This document shows, in pieces, positions 26,706 to 35,854 of a stretch of DNA of 64,000 nucleotides. The notes under the pieces were generated by a model. It was not told where the DNA came from. It was given only the letters and a program-made list of their open reading frames with translations, and did not search any database. Positions within the stretch are counted from its first letter, which is position 1. The number at the start of each line of letters is the position of its first letter. This DNA comes from JBBDMU01 sp040905685 (GTDB lineage Bacteria; Bacteroidota; Rhodothermia; Balneolales; Natronogracilivirgulaceae), in contig JBBDRB010000105.1 in assembly GCA_040905685.1 (NCBI GenBank), positions 62,001 to 126,000 of the forward strand, read 5' to 3'. A program made the translations under genes and the position numbers.

Positions 26706-27482
26706 TTATCCGAAAAGCCCTTTATTAGATCCCCCGTCATGGCTGACCGTTTGTCCGGTCATGTAGGCCGAATGGGGTGACAGCAGCAACAGGGCCAGGG
26801 AAGCAAGCTCTTCAGCCTCCCCCATGCGTCCTACGGAAATGTTATCCTCCATGGCGGACCTGGCTTCATTATATGAAATATTGGCCTGTCTGCTTTTGTC
26901 TTTTATGATGCGGTCAATGGCCGGGGTGTTATGGGAACCGGGAGCCAGCAGGTTCACCGTTATACCCTGTTTGCCAATTTCCTGTGAAAGTGTTTTTGCA
27001 TAGCCTGTCACGGCCGCCCGCATCGCCGTGCTCAACACCAGGTTGCCTAACGGCTGCTTGACAGACTGGCTTTCTATAAACAGGATCCGACCGTATTTCT
27101 GGGACAGGAAAACGGGGAGCAGCTTCTTAATCAATTCAACCTTCCAGCGAAACAGCAGACGATAGGCTTCATCCCAATCTTCGGCGGAGGTATCTGCAGC
27201 GGCTTTGGCAGGCGGACCCCCGGAATTGAGCAGAATGCCGTTCAGTGTTTTTCCGTTGAGCGCCTGCTCGATGCGTTCCAGGGTTTCCGCCTCACGCAAA
27301 TCACCGGCTATTCCGGTAAACTGTTCCCTGTATTCGTCCTGAAGCCTGATCAGGGCTTCTTCGCTTCGGGCAATACCCATCACATTGGCATGTTCACGGC
27401 ATAGTGCCCGGGTGATGGCCAGGCCAAAACCGCTGCTTGCCCCGCAGACGATAAATAAATGGTTGGCAACTTGCAGATCCAT
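26706..27482 (-). CDS. SDR-family protein lacking the usual Tyr-Lys pair
   Basis: 258 residues with a Rossmann fold: VCGASSGFGLA (TGxxxGxG type) and the NNAG-equivalent LNSGGPP. The segment where YxxxK should stand reads STAMRAAVTGYAKTL, so the catalytic Tyr and Lys are replaced by Ser and Arg. The C-terminal MTGQTVSHDGG motif is typical. A known SDR subgroup has an NLxLS...R form at this site, so this is a divergent but recognised type. It may bind NAD(P) without classic oxidoreductase chemistry. It is the first gene of a likely pair with yjbQ. Confidence 0.88.
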   Translation of the reverse strand: MDLQVANHLFIVCGASSGFGLAITRALCREHANVMGIARSEEALIRLQDEYREQFTGIAGDLREAETLERIEQALNGKTLNGILLNSGGPPAKAAADTSAEDWDEAYRLLFRWKVELIKKLLPVFLSQKYGRILFIESQSVKQPLGNLVLSTAMRAAVTGYAKTLSQEIGKQGITVNLLAPGSHNTPAIDRIIKDKSRQANISYNEARSAMEDNISVGRMGEAEELASLALLLLSPHSAYMTGQTVSHDGGSNKGLFG

Positions 27483-27721
27483 AAGGTCAAACTACAGGTT
27501 TTGCTGCTGCATTGCTATTTGAATTGCCTTAATAAATTAGAAAAAATAGATACTTCCTTTCCTGACTATATGGAATACCCTGATATAAGTTTATAATAAA
27601 CAATGGTTTTAACTTTTTTTTTAATTTATTAAATTTATTAATTTTTCTTAATATTTATTCTTATATTTTTTTTGTCAATAAAATATTGTTCACAACCTAA
27701 TTAGTATAAAGGAGAAAAAGT

Positions 27722-28732
27722 ATGTCTGTTACAAACGTATCCCAATTAAAGCGAACAGACACCGGGAACGCCAGATCTGTTTTACAGTCGGTTGTTATGT
27801 TGCTGCTTCCCATCCTGTTCTCAGCGGTATTTACCGCATGTTCAACATCATCAGAAGATAATGACGATGTTGAACAACAACTCGATGAGGTTCGTATGGC
27901 CACCGCCGATTATCACGATATGGACAAAGCCGTTGAAGAAGGGTGGCTGCAGGCCAGCCCGTGTGTCTATAACCCCGATGCCGGGGGAATGGGACTGCAT
28001 TTTGTGAAAGGGTCATGGACAGACGGACGGAAAATAATAACCCAGCCCCAGGCCTTGCTGTATGAACCGCTTGAAGGGGGCGGATATGAATTCGTGGGGG
28101 TAGAGTATATAATCCCATATGAGTATGTATCGGCTGATTCGGAACCACCTGTTTTATTCGGTCAGCAATACCATCCTGATGCGGGAAAGCAGCAGTGGGC
28201 CTTGCATGTATGGTCGGAGAAGGAAAATCCCAGCGGAATCTTCGCCGATTGGAATCCAAACGTTTCCTGTGATTTTGAGATTGAAGCACAGCTGGCCGAT
28301 CTGCGCAGTGCAACGGCCGATTATGATGTTATCGACAATGCCATAGCCGACGGCTGGGATACGGATATAAGCAACGGTTGTGTGGAAAGCGACGCAGGGG
28401 GTATGGGCCACCATTATGCCAATCAGGAATACCTGAATGACGGACGACGGATAATTACTGAGCCTCAGGTCCTTTTATATGAGCCGCTTGAAGGCGGAGG
28501 GTATGAATTCGTCGGGGTGGAGTATATCATTTCCTACCAGTTGCATGGTTCAGACCAGGACCCGCCGGTTATTTTTGGCCAGGAGTACAAGCCTGATTCC
28601 GATAAGGGGCAATGGGCCCTGCATGTGTGGTCGGAAAAGGATAATCCCGACGGAATGTATGAGGATTTCAACCCTGAGATATCCTGCGAATTTGAACAGG
28701 CATCCATGGCCGAAGCCGGTTCCTATGAGTAA
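27722..28732 (+). CDS. Putative lipoprotein with two tandem ~137-residue repeats
   Basis: 336 residues. A basic, hydrophobic signal ends at about C40 (FTAC, a loose lipobox). Two tandem copies follow, residues about 53-187 and 190-328. Each has the core QL..LR.ATADY, DAGGMG.H, DGR.IIT.PQ.LLYEPLEGGGYEFVGVEYII, FGQ.Y.PD and QWALHVWSE. Shared His, Asp, Glu and Trp residues suggest a ligand- or metal-binding repeat, but no known fold is named. The start ATG has a strong AAAGGAGA eight to nine bases upstream. The gene is followed by a clear terminator. Confidence 0.82.
   Translation: MSVTNVSQLKRTDTGNARSVLQSVVMLLLPILFSAVFTACSTSSEDNDDVEQQLDEVRMATADYHDMDKAVEEGWLQASPCVYNPDAGGMGLHFVKGSWTDGRKIITQPQALLYEPLEGGGYEFVGVEYIIPYEYVSADSEPPVLFGQQYHPDAGKQQWALHVWSEKENPSGIFADWNPNVSCDFEIEAQLADLRSATADYDVIDNAIADGWDTDISNGCVESDAGGMGHHYANQEYLNDGRRIITEPQVLLYEPLEGGGYEFVGVEYIISYQLHGSDQDPPVIFGQEYKPDSDKGQWALHVWSEKDNPDGMYEDFNPEISCEFEQASMAEAGSYE
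27878..28700 (+). repeat. Tandem internal gene duplication
   Basis: Two imperfect copies of about 410 bases inside the lipoprotein gene, from about 27878 and about 28289. The best-conserved stretch is at 28061-28114 and 28478-28531, where most differences are third-codon changes. This shows the copies are old enough to have diverged but are kept under protein-level selection. Confidence 0.8.
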
Positions 28733-28785
28733 GCCTCTGTCCTCCGGAGTCCGTTAGCATCCGGTTAAAACATGCGTCAAAAAAG

Positions 28786-28844
28786 GCGGCTGCGTTTCTG
28801 CTGAACAGGTAATTCATAGTTCAGCAGAAGGGCAGCCGCTTTTT
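28786..28844 (+). terminator. Strong rho-independent terminator
   Basis: An 8-bp stem GCGGCTGC/GCAGCCGC (28786-28793 and 28832-28839) stacks on an 11-bp inner stem (28796-28806 and 28819-28829). It is followed by TTTTTG. It ends the repeat-lipoprotein transcript. Confidence 0.85.
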
Positions 28845-28907
28845 GTTTGATGAGTGGATATGTTACCTTAAAGATTCGCTTGTTTAAACCATCTACCCAT
28901 ACAGCCT

Positions 28908-30191
28908 ATGCCATCTTCATTCCGCAACCTTCTTTCTCTTGCATCAATTTTGCTCATAGGCCAGCTTTTCCTGGTCTCTTGTTCAGCACAACCCTCCGAC
29001 GGCCAGGATAGCCGGGCCCGGGCCATTCGCATCCTCGAAGAGGTTCCCCTGATAGACGGCCATAACGACGTGCCATATCAATACCGGGTGAGGGCCGGAT
29101 ATAAGTTCTCAGAAATTGACTTCAGGAATACCAGCTTGCTTAATCCACCCATGCATACCGACATTCCCCGCCTCAGGGAAGGGAGGGTTGGCGGCCAGTT
29201 CTGGTCGGTATACGTGACGCCCGATCAGCCGGAGAGTGAGGCCATACAGCAGACCATGGAACAGATAGATTTTGTCTACCGTATGGTTGAGCGCTATCCG
29301 GATGAATTCGAACTGGCCCTGACGGCCGATGACGTGGATCGTATTTTTGCCAGGGGGAAAATAGCGTCTATCATTGGCATGGAAGGCGGTCATTCCATAG
29401 GGAATTCCCTGGCTGTACTGCGCCGCTTTTACGATCTGGGGGCACGGTATATGACCATCACGCATTCCAGGACGCTGGACTGGGCGGATTCGGCCACCGA
29501 CGATCCGGTGAACGATGGACTTTCACCATTTGGTAACGAGGTCATACGTGAAATGAACCGCCTGGGGATGTTGGTTGATTTGTCGCATGTATCTTCTCAA
29601 ACCATGATCGATGCAATAGCCGTATCGGAGGCCCCGGTTATCTTCTCCCATTCCTCTGCGCGGTCGGTGACCGATCATCCCCGCAATGTCCCTGATGATG
29701 TGCTCGAGCTCGTAAAAGACAACGGGGGAATGGTCATGGTGACTTTTGTTCCCGGATTTATTTCTTCCGAACTGCGGCAGTATTATGCAGACAGAAATGC
29801 CCGCCGCGCCCGGCTGGAAGTCTTGCACGGCGGGCAGCCTGATTCCGTTGACAGCGGGATGAGGGAGTGGGACCAAAACAATCCCGAACCGGAAGCTACG
29901 CTGGAGCAGGTAGTCGATCACATTGATCATTTGTATGAGGTGATGGGGGCTGATCATATTGGAATCGGCGGTGATTATGACGGCATTGCGAGCGTTCCCG
30001 CCGGTCTTGAGGATGTAACCACGTATCCGAACCTGTTTGCTGAGCTGTTGAGGCGGGGATACGACGAAGAGGACCTAAAAAAAATAGCCGGTTTAAATGC
30101 CCTGCGCGTCATGCGGGAGGCAGAAGACATTGCTGAGCGATTGCAAGGGGAAAGGGATCCCTCCGAAGTGCTTATAGGAGATGTGGATTAA
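28908..30191 (+). CDS. M19 (renal dipeptidase) family membrane dipeptidase, lipoprotein
   Basis: 427 residues. A lipoprotein signal ends with LFLVSCS (C about 25). The metallo-dipeptidase barrel carries its zinc ligands: DGHNDVP (HxD), GMEGGHSIG (Glu bridging two zincs), DLSHVSSQTM (His), and FSHSSARSVTDHPRN (His). GIGGDYDG contributes the Asp near the C-terminus. Members hydrolyse dipeptides including D-amino-acid forms. The lipid anchor puts it in the envelope. It stands alone after the terminator. Confidence 0.93.
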   Translation: MPSSFRNLLSLASILLIGQLFLVSCSAQPSDGQDSRARAIRILEEVPLIDGHNDVPYQYRVRAGYKFSEIDFRNTSLLNPPMHTDIPRLREGRVGGQFWSVYVTPDQPESEAIQQTMEQIDFVYRMVERYPDEFELALTADDVDRIFARGKIASIIGMEGGHSIGNSLAVLRRFYDLGARYMTITHSRTLDWADSATDDPVNDGLSPFGNEVIREMNRLGMLVDLSHVSSQTMIDAIAVSEAPVIFSHSSARSVTDHPRNVPDDVLELVKDNGGMVMVTFVPGFISSELRQYYADRNARRARLEVLHGGQPDSVDSGMREWDQNNPEPEATLEQVVDHIDHLYEVMGADHIGIGGDYDGIASVPAGLEDVTTYPNLFAELLRRGYDEEDLKKIAGLNALRVMREAEDIAERLQGERDPSEVLIGDVD

Positions 30192-30361
30192 CCTAAAGTT
30201 GAACATGGAAACGGAAGACATATCGGCCCACCGGTATACGCCCGCCTTGCCGGACTTGCATCCGTTCTGCGATGGATCAGCGTTATAGTTTGCGAACGTC
30301 TAATCGCTTACGTTTAAGTAAAGTTTATTAAAAAATGGTAATATTTAGTCTGTAATACCGA

Positions 30362-30369
30362 TATATTTG
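30362..30369 (+). promoter_or_regulatory. Bacteroidota-type -7 box (TATATTTG)
   Basis: Exact TAnnTTTG match about 33 bases upstream of the deoxynucleoside kinase ATG; transcription would start near 30376. No clear -33 TTTG at the expected place. Confidence 0.45.
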
Positions 30370-30402
30370 ACATGATAATTAAACACTGACGCACTCTCCC
30401 CT

Positions 30403-31038
30403 ATGATCTCCGATAAAAACTTTCACTATCTCGCTGTTGCCGGTAATATCGGAGCCGGTAAATCGTCATTAACCCAGTTGCTTGCATCGCACTTTAACTG
30501 GAGCGCCTACTATGAATCGGTAGAAGATAATCCTTATCTCAGGGATTTCTATGAGGATATGAAAAGATGGAGTTTTAACCTTCAGATTTATTTTTTATCC
30601 AGCCGTTTCAGGCATCAGAGAAAATTACTGGCAAAGGGGGGGAGTTTCATCCAGGACCGTACCATATTTGAAGATGTAGAAATTTTCGCCAAGAATCTGC
30701 ATGAAATGGGGTTAATGAGTGGACGCGATTATGATAATTATAATTCGCTGTACCATGATATGACGTCTTTTCTTACCCCGCCCCACCTTCTCATCTATCT
30801 GAAGGCCGATGTTCCGACGCTGGTGCGTCAGATTCAGCTCAGGGGAAGGGTGTATGAGAGCAGCATCCGTATAGATTATTTAAAAAGGCTCAACGTTTTA
30901 TATGAAAACTGGATTCAGGCCTATCCGCATGAAAAACTGATTATAGAAACGGATGAGCTTGATTTTGTTAATGATAAAGAAGCGCTGGGCAAAGTAATCG
31001 GGATGGTGGAGCAAAGAAGGTTCAGTTTGTTTTCCTGA
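30403..31038 (+). CDS. Deoxynucleoside kinase (dAdo/dGuo type)
   Basis: 211 residues that phosphorylate a deoxynucleoside for dNTP salvage. The P-loop GNIGAGKSS is at residues 13-21. The family signature DRTIFEDVEIFA holds the catalytic/substrate Asp-Arg, and a LID-region RGR motif (LRGRVYESS) is present. Length fits the bacterial dAK/dGK family rather than thymidine kinase. Specificity cannot be fixed from sequence alone. It precedes the fatty-acid block and probably has its own promoter. Confidence 0.9.
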   Translation: MISDKNFHYLAVAGNIGAGKSSLTQLLASHFNWSAYYESVEDNPYLRDFYEDMKRWSFNLQIYFLSSRFRHQRKLLAKGGSFIQDRTIFEDVEIFAKNLHEMGLMSGRDYDNYNSLYHDMTSFLTPPHLLIYLKADVPTLVRQIQLRGRVYESSIRIDYLKRLNVLYENWIQAYPHEKLIIETDELDFVNDKEALGKVIGMVEQRRFSLFS

Positions 31039-31054
31039 CGTTGTATATGAGCAC

Positions 31055-31062
31055 TATATTTG
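31055..31062 (+). promoter_or_regulatory. Bacteroidota-type -7 box for the yceD-rpmF-plsX-fab operon
   Basis: TATATTTG about 30 bases before the yceD ATG; a TTTG lies further upstream at 31026-31029 but with a long 25-base spacer. Confidence 0.45.
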
Positions 31063-31091
31063 CTAATTTATCAGGCTATAAATATTAGGTT

Positions 31092-31592
31092 ATGATTACT
31101 TTTAAGCTTAATGAAATTCCGGAAGGAAAAACCTCACGAAACGTGAAAGTTGCTCCCGGGGAATTGGAATTAAGCTCGCTGGACGTTAAAAACGTTATGC
31201 TTCATATTGATTTTATTAAAACAGAAAATTCACTTCAACTCTTCTTTGAAGTCGAGGCCGGGACCAGACTGGTTTGTGACCGTTCCCTTGAAACGTTTGA
31301 GCAGGAACTTAAAGGGGAGTATAGCATTGTCTATGATGCTGAGATAAAAGAGGAGGAAGAAGGGGAAGAAAATGCGGTTCGCTATTTGAATATGGATGAC
31401 AACATTATTGATATAAGCAAAGAAGTCAGAGATACCCTACTTTTAAGCGTGCCTGCAAAAAAACTTCACCCCAGATTCTATGATGATGAGGGAAATCCCT
31501 CTGATTTTAATGAAAGATTTCCTGATGAGGATTACGAAGATCCCCGCTGGGATGCACTACGGAAATTACAAGATAAAAACAGAAAAGGCTAA
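31092..31592 (+). CDS. YceD/DUF177 family protein
   Basis: 166 residues with the DUF177 pattern: a beta-rich N-terminal half, the segment LVCDRSLETFEQ where some relatives carry a Cys motif, and an acidic C-terminal part with DISKEVRDTLLLSVPAKKLH. The family is found just before rpmF across bacteria and plants and is linked to 23S rRNA processing or ribosome assembly in plants. Here it sits 10 bases before rpmF, the expected context. Confidence 0.88.
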   Translation: MITFKLNEIPEGKTSRNVKVAPGELELSSLDVKNVMLHIDFIKTENSLQLFFEVEAGTRLVCDRSLETFEQELKGEYSIVYDAEIKEEEEGEENAVRYLNMDDNIIDISKEVRDTLLLSVPAKKLHPRFYDDEGNPSDFNERFPDEDYEDPRWDALRKLQDKNRKG

Positions 31593-31602
31593 ATAGATAT
31601 AA

Positions 31603-31785
31603 ATGGCACATCCAAAAAGAAAAACTTCCAAATCCAGAAGGGATAAAAGAAGGACCCATCAAAAACTTACACCGGTGCCTTTGACAAAATGCACAAACTG
31701 TGATGCCGTACACCGGTTGCATCACGCTTGCGCCGAATGCGGGTACTATCGCGGGCGTCAGGTAATAAATATTTCAGAAGCTTGA
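31603..31785 (+). CDS. rpmF: 50S ribosomal protein L32
   Basis: 60 residues. The N-terminal motif HPKRKTSKSRRDKRRTH is highly basic. The zinc-ribbon cysteines are CTNC and CAEC, so this is the zinc-binding (C+) form. The genes yceD-rpmF-plsX-fabH form a conserved operon that couples ribosome and lipid synthesis. Confidence 0.97.
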   Translation: MAHPKRKTSKSRRDKRRTHQKLTPVPLTKCTNCDAVHRLHHACAECGYYRGRQVINISEA

Positions 31786-31810
31786 TTTAATATTCATTAA
31801 TCTGCTATAG

Positions 31811-32812
31811 ATGAAAATAGCTGTTGATGCCGTAGGCGGCGATCATTATCCCAAAAATCCAGTACTTGGGGCTATAAAAGCACTCGAAGAAAAAGACGAC
31901 CTTGTCATTATTCTGGTTGGACCTGAAGATATCATCCGTCCGGAACTGGATAAGCATGATTATCCCGCTGACCGGGTGGTCATTCACGATGCCCCCGAGG
32001 TTATCGGCATGGATGAATCACCAGCCCAGGCTGTGAAAAGCAAGCCTCAGTCTTCCATAACCGTTGGATTGGGTTTGCATGCTAAGGGACATTCGGAAGC
32101 CTTTATTAGTGCCGGTAATACCGGTGCCCTGCTGGCGGCATCAACGCTGATCCTGGGCAGGCTTGATGGAGTATTAAGACCTACCATAGCCACTATCTAT
32201 CCCACGGTGAACGGGTTCCGCCTGATGATCGACGTTGGGGCCAACCTGGAGGTCAAACCCGAAATGCTGAATCAATTTGCTTACATGGGTCTTATTTACG
32301 CCCGTGAAGTAATGGGGATTGCCAATCCCAGGGTCGGATTGCTCAATGTGGGTGAAGAGGCAGAGAAAGGCACGGAAGTGCTTAAAAAAGCCCATAAACT
32401 TCTTCGGTCCATGGATGCCTTTATTGGAAATATTGAAGGTCGTGACATTCTTACCGGCAAGGCCGATGTATTTGTATGCGATGGGTATGTCGGGAATGTT
32501 CTGCTGAAATTCGGGGAATCGATACCCGCGGTACTCGAAAAGCTGATGTTTAAAATGATTAAGGAACAAGAGGTCTCCCGGGAAAATGCCGGCCTTGTCG
32601 GACAGCTTCTGAAACAGGCATTTGAACCATTTGATTATCAAAAGGTAGGCGGAGTCCCTTTTCTTGGCGTTAACGGCGTCAGTCTGGTAGGTCATGGCGG
32701 CAGTACCCCCACAGCCATGAAGAACATGATTTTAAATGCCGTTACCATAGTTGAAGCCAAGGTGAATGATAAAATTGTTGCCTCATTAAATAAATCTTTG
32801 AATGTCGAATAA
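31811..32812 (+). CDS. plsX: Phosphate acyltransferase PlsX
   Basis: A 333-residue enzyme that converts acyl-ACP to acyl-phosphate for phospholipid synthesis. Hallmarks are MKIAVDAVGGD at the start, the segment SAGNTGALLAAS, GVNGVSLVGHGGS near the end, and the general length. It overlaps fabH by 11 bases, so both are co-translated. Confidence 0.96.
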   Translation: MKIAVDAVGGDHYPKNPVLGAIKALEEKDDLVIILVGPEDIIRPELDKHDYPADRVVIHDAPEVIGMDESPAQAVKSKPQSSITVGLGLHAKGHSEAFISAGNTGALLAASTLILGRLDGVLRPTIATIYPTVNGFRLMIDVGANLEVKPEMLNQFAYMGLIYAREVMGIANPRVGLLNVGEEAEKGTEVLKKAHKLLRSMDAFIGNIEGRDILTGKADVFVCDGYVGNVLLKFGESIPAVLEKLMFKMIKEQEVSRENAGLVGQLLKQAFEPFDYQKVGGVPFLGVNGVSLVGHGGSTPTAMKNMILNAVTIVEAKVNDKIVASLNKSLNVE

Positions 32813-33794
32813 CCGAGCGAAAATTACCGCCGTTGGGCATTACCTCCCCGATTATGTGATGACGAACAAGGAACTGGAAAGCCTTGTGGATACGAACGAT
32901 GAATGGATCCGGACACGAACGGGCATACAGGAAAGAAGAATCCTTAAGGACCCCGCCAAATCCACTGCATACATGCTGACGGAGGCCTCCAAAGAGATCC
33001 TGGAAAAGCGGGGAATTGACGGCAGTGAAATAGATGCCATTATCGTGGGTACCGTTACGGCCGATTATCTGTTCCCGGCAACGGCTTGTCTGGTGCAACG
33101 GAATATAAAGGCAGACAATGCATTCGGTTTTGATATTTCTGCTGCCTGTTCTGGTTTTCTGTATGCATTAACGACCGGCACATCCCTTATAGAGACCGGC
33201 CGCTACAAAAAAGTTCTTGTTTTGGGGGGCGATAAAATGAGCGCCATCACCGATTATAATGACCGGTCTACCTGTATCATTTTTGGAGATGGAGCCGGCG
33301 GGGTCCTTCTGGAGCCGTCCGACGATGGAACCGGCGTAATGGATTATATTAATCACACCAGCGGTGAGGGCTCGGAAGCCCTGCTGATGGAGGCAGGAGG
33401 GAGCCTGAACCCCGCCAGCCCCGAAACCATCAGAGAACGAAAGCATTACTTAAAGCAGGACGGACGGACCGTGTTTAAAAAAGCCATTCAGGGCATGGCT
33501 GATGTTTCCGTTGAAATAATGGAACGGAATAATCTGAATGCCGGAGATATTTCCTGGCTGGTGCCTCACCAGGCTAATTTGCGCATAATTGAAGCAACGG
33601 CGAACCGGATGAATATCGGAATGGATAAAGTCATGGTAAATATCCAGAAATATGGCAATACGACAGCCGGCACCATACCCCTTTGTCTATACGATTGGGA
33701 AGACAAGCTAAAACATGGTGATAACCTTATTCTGGCCGCTTTTGGCGGTGGATTTACCTGGGGAGCTACCTGGCTGAAATGGGGTATTAAATAA
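32802..33794 (+). CDS. fabH: Beta-ketoacyl-ACP synthase III FabH
   Basis: A 330-residue thiolase-fold condensing enzyme that starts fatty-acid synthesis from acyl-CoA. The Cys-His-Asn triad is visible in SAACSGFLYAL, VPHQANLRI and GNTTAGTIPL. The stop and the fabD ATG overlap by one base (TAATG). Confidence 0.97.
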   Translation: MSNNRAKITAVGHYLPDYVMTNKELESLVDTNDEWIRTRTGIQERRILKDPAKSTAYMLTEASKEILEKRGIDGSEIDAIIVGTVTADYLFPATACLVQRNIKADNAFGFDISAACSGFLYALTTGTSLIETGRYKKVLVLGGDKMSAITDYNDRSTCIIFGDGAGGVLLEPSDDGTGVMDYINHTSGEGSEALLMEAGGSLNPASPETIRERKHYLKQDGRTVFKKAIQGMADVSVEIMERNNLNAGDISWLVPHQANLRIIEATANRMNIGMDKVMVNIQKYGNTTAGTIPLCLYDWEDKLKHGDNLILAAFGGGFTWGATWLKWGIK

Positions 33795-34681
33795 TGAAGA
33801 AAGCCTACCTTTTCCCTGGGCAGGGTTCACAGTTTTCAGGAATGGGACAATCTCATTATGAACATAACCCTGTTTTTAAAACTTTTTGTGACAGAGCCAA
33901 TGACCTGCTGGGATTTGATCTTACGGAGATCATGTTCAACGGACCTATGGAAACCCTTAAGCAGACGGAGTATACCCAGCCGGCAATTTTTTTGCATTCC
34001 GTTGCTCTTTTTGAAACGCTGAACCAGCAACCGGATATGGTCGCCGGACATAGCCTGGGTGAGTTCTCTGCTTTAGTGGCTTGCCGCGCTGTGGGTTTTG
34101 AGGAGGCGCTGGTTACGGTCAGAAAACGGGGGCAGCTCATGCAGCAGGCCGGCATTGAGCATCCGGGCACCATGGCGGCCGTAATCGGCATGGAAGATAA
34201 AACGGTCGAGGATATCTGTGATAAAGCATCACAAAAAACAAAGTTGCCGGTTGTAGCTGCAAATTATAATTCAAAAGGCCAGCTGGTCATATCGGGTCAC
34301 GAAGAAGCCATTGATGCCGCCCTGGAGCTGTTAAAAGAGGAAGGATGCAAGCTGGCTAAAAAACTGCCCGTCAGCGGTGCCTTTCATTCCCCCCTGATGC
34401 TGCCGGCCTTTGAAGGACTGGAAGAAAATTTGAAAACGCTGAATATCCGGCAACCGGTTTGTCCGGTATACAGCAATTACACGGGGGAAGCCACTACAGA
34501 TCCTGACGAGATCCGCATGAATCTGCTCAATCAGCTGCTGAACCCGGTCCGGTGGACCCAGACGATGATGAATATGAAGGAAGACGGAGCGGGGCTGCTG
34601 ATTGAGGTAGGCCCGGGGAAGGTCCTGCAGGGTCTGGCTAAACGGACGATAAAAGACTATGATACGCTTGGCTACGAATAG
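33794..34681 (+). CDS. fabD: Malonyl-CoA:ACP transacylase FabD
   Basis: 295 residues. The active Ser lies in AGHSLGEFSAL, the oxyanion glutamine in FPGQGSQFSGM, and the substrate Arg near VTVRKRGQLMQQA. A His follows in GAFHSPLM. It loads malonyl units onto ACP. It is the fifth gene of the yceD-rpmF-plsX-fabH run; fabG starts 56 bases later. Confidence 0.97.
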   Translation: MKKAYLFPGQGSQFSGMGQSHYEHNPVFKTFCDRANDLLGFDLTEIMFNGPMETLKQTEYTQPAIFLHSVALFETLNQQPDMVAGHSLGEFSALVACRAVGFEEALVTVRKRGQLMQQAGIEHPGTMAAVIGMEDKTVEDICDKASQKTKLPVVAANYNSKGQLVISGHEEAIDAALELLKEEGCKLAKKLPVSGAFHSPLMLPAFEGLEENLKTLNIRQPVCPVYSNYTGEATTDPDEIRMNLLNQLLNPVRWTQTMMNMKEDGAGLLIEVGPGKVLQGLAKRTIKDYDTLGYE

Positions 34682-34737
34682 ATCGCCGCATAAGTTGCTG
34701 GCGCAAAGCGAACTCTTAAAATAAAAAAGTTGATGAT

Positions 34738-35475
34738 ATGAAAGATAAAAATTGCCTCGTAACCGGCGGGGGGCGTGGAATAGGAAAATCAATTGCCCTG
34801 CACCTGGCCGCACTCGGGGCCAATGTGGCCATAACCTATTCCCGCTCCGCCGGTCCGGCTAATGAAGTGGTTAAGGAAATAGAAGGCATGGGCCGTAAAA
34901 GCATGGCTCTGCAAGCCGACGCCGTAGACGGCAACAGGGCAGAGGAGGTCGTCAGGGAACTCACCGGTGCCTGGTCGACACTGGATGTGCTGGTCAATAA
35001 TGCCGGTATTACAAATGACACGCTTATCATGCGCATGAAAGAAGAACAATGGGACGAGGTGATCCAAACCAACTTAAAAAGCGTGTTCAATTACAGCAAA
35101 GCGGTGGTCAGGCCCATGATGAAACAGCGTCAGGGCTCCATCGTAAATATCGGTTCGGTCGTCGGGATTTCGGGCAATGCCGGCCAAACCAATTATGCCG
35201 CTTCAAAGGCAGGGATCATTGGTTTTTCAAAATCCCTGGCTAAAGAAGTTGCTTCCCGGAATATCCGCGTTAATGTGGTGGCTCCTGGTTATATTGTCAC
35301 CGAAATGACCGATACCCTGGATGAAAAAATACTGAATGGCATAAAGGAAGTTACCCCCCTGGGCCGGGCAGGCCATGCGGAAGAAGTAGCGCAGGCCGTC
35401 TCGTTTCTGGCCTCTGATGCCTCTTCATACATTACGGGCATTGTTCTTAAGGTAGATGGCGGTATGGTTATGTAA
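34738..35475 (+). CDS. fabG: 3-oxoacyl-ACP reductase FabG
   Basis: A 245-residue SDR with the full catalytic set: TGGGRGIG NADPH loop, NNAGITND, the catalytic Ser in NIGSVVG, and YAASK with Tyr and Lys. It reduces 3-oxoacyl-ACP with NADPH. It ends 125 bases before acpP, which has its own -7 box. Confidence 0.95.
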   Translation: MKDKNCLVTGGGRGIGKSIALHLAALGANVAITYSRSAGPANEVVKEIEGMGRKSMALQADAVDGNRAEEVVRELTGAWSTLDVLVNNAGITNDTLIMRMKEEQWDEVIQTNLKSVFNYSKAVVRPMMKQRQGSIVNIGSVVGISGNAGQTNYAASKAGIIGFSKSLAKEVASRNIRVNVVAPGYIVTEMTDTLDEKILNGIKEVTPLGRAGHAEEVAQAVSFLASDASSYITGIVLKVDGGMVM

Positions 35476-35551
35476 ATCAATGTATTGGCTTATTAATTGC
35501 GAATACAAAAATCAATCTGTATAATAACCCTCATTATCGTGAACTTTCCCT

Positions 35552-35559
35552 TATATTTG
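35552..35559 (+). promoter_or_regulatory. Bacteroidota-type -7 box upstream of acpP
   Basis: TATATTTG about 41 bases before the acpP ATG; transcription would start near 35566. It would give acpP-fabF-rnc an independent promoter inside the fab cluster. Confidence 0.5.
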
Positions 35560-35600
35560 CGATAATAACTAACTCACAAAACAATAACATAAGGTATAAA

Positions 35601-35840
35601 ATGGCTAAAGACATAGAAGCACAAGTAAAAGCAATCATCGCTGATAAACTGGGTGTAGATGAATCAGAAGTAACCACTGATGCAAATTTCACCAATGACC
35701 TCGGCGCCGACTCACTGGATACGGTGGAACTCATCATGGAATTTGAAAAAGAATTTGATATCAGCATTCCTGATGAAGATGCCGAAAATATCGCCACAGT
35801 AAAAAATGCTGTAGAATACCTCAAAGGAAAAGTTTCCTAA
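35601..35840 (+). CDS. acpP: Acyl carrier protein
   Basis: 79 residues, acidic. The phosphopantetheine Ser lies in GADSLDTVELIM, the signature shared by AcpP family members. It carries growing acyl chains. It ends 14 bases before fabF. Confidence 0.97.
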   Translation: MAKDIEAQVKAIIADKLGVDESEVTTDANFTNDLGADSLDTVELIMEFEKEFDISIPDEDAENIATVKNAVEYLKGKVS

Positions 35841-35854
35841 TTTAACCTGGTCAA

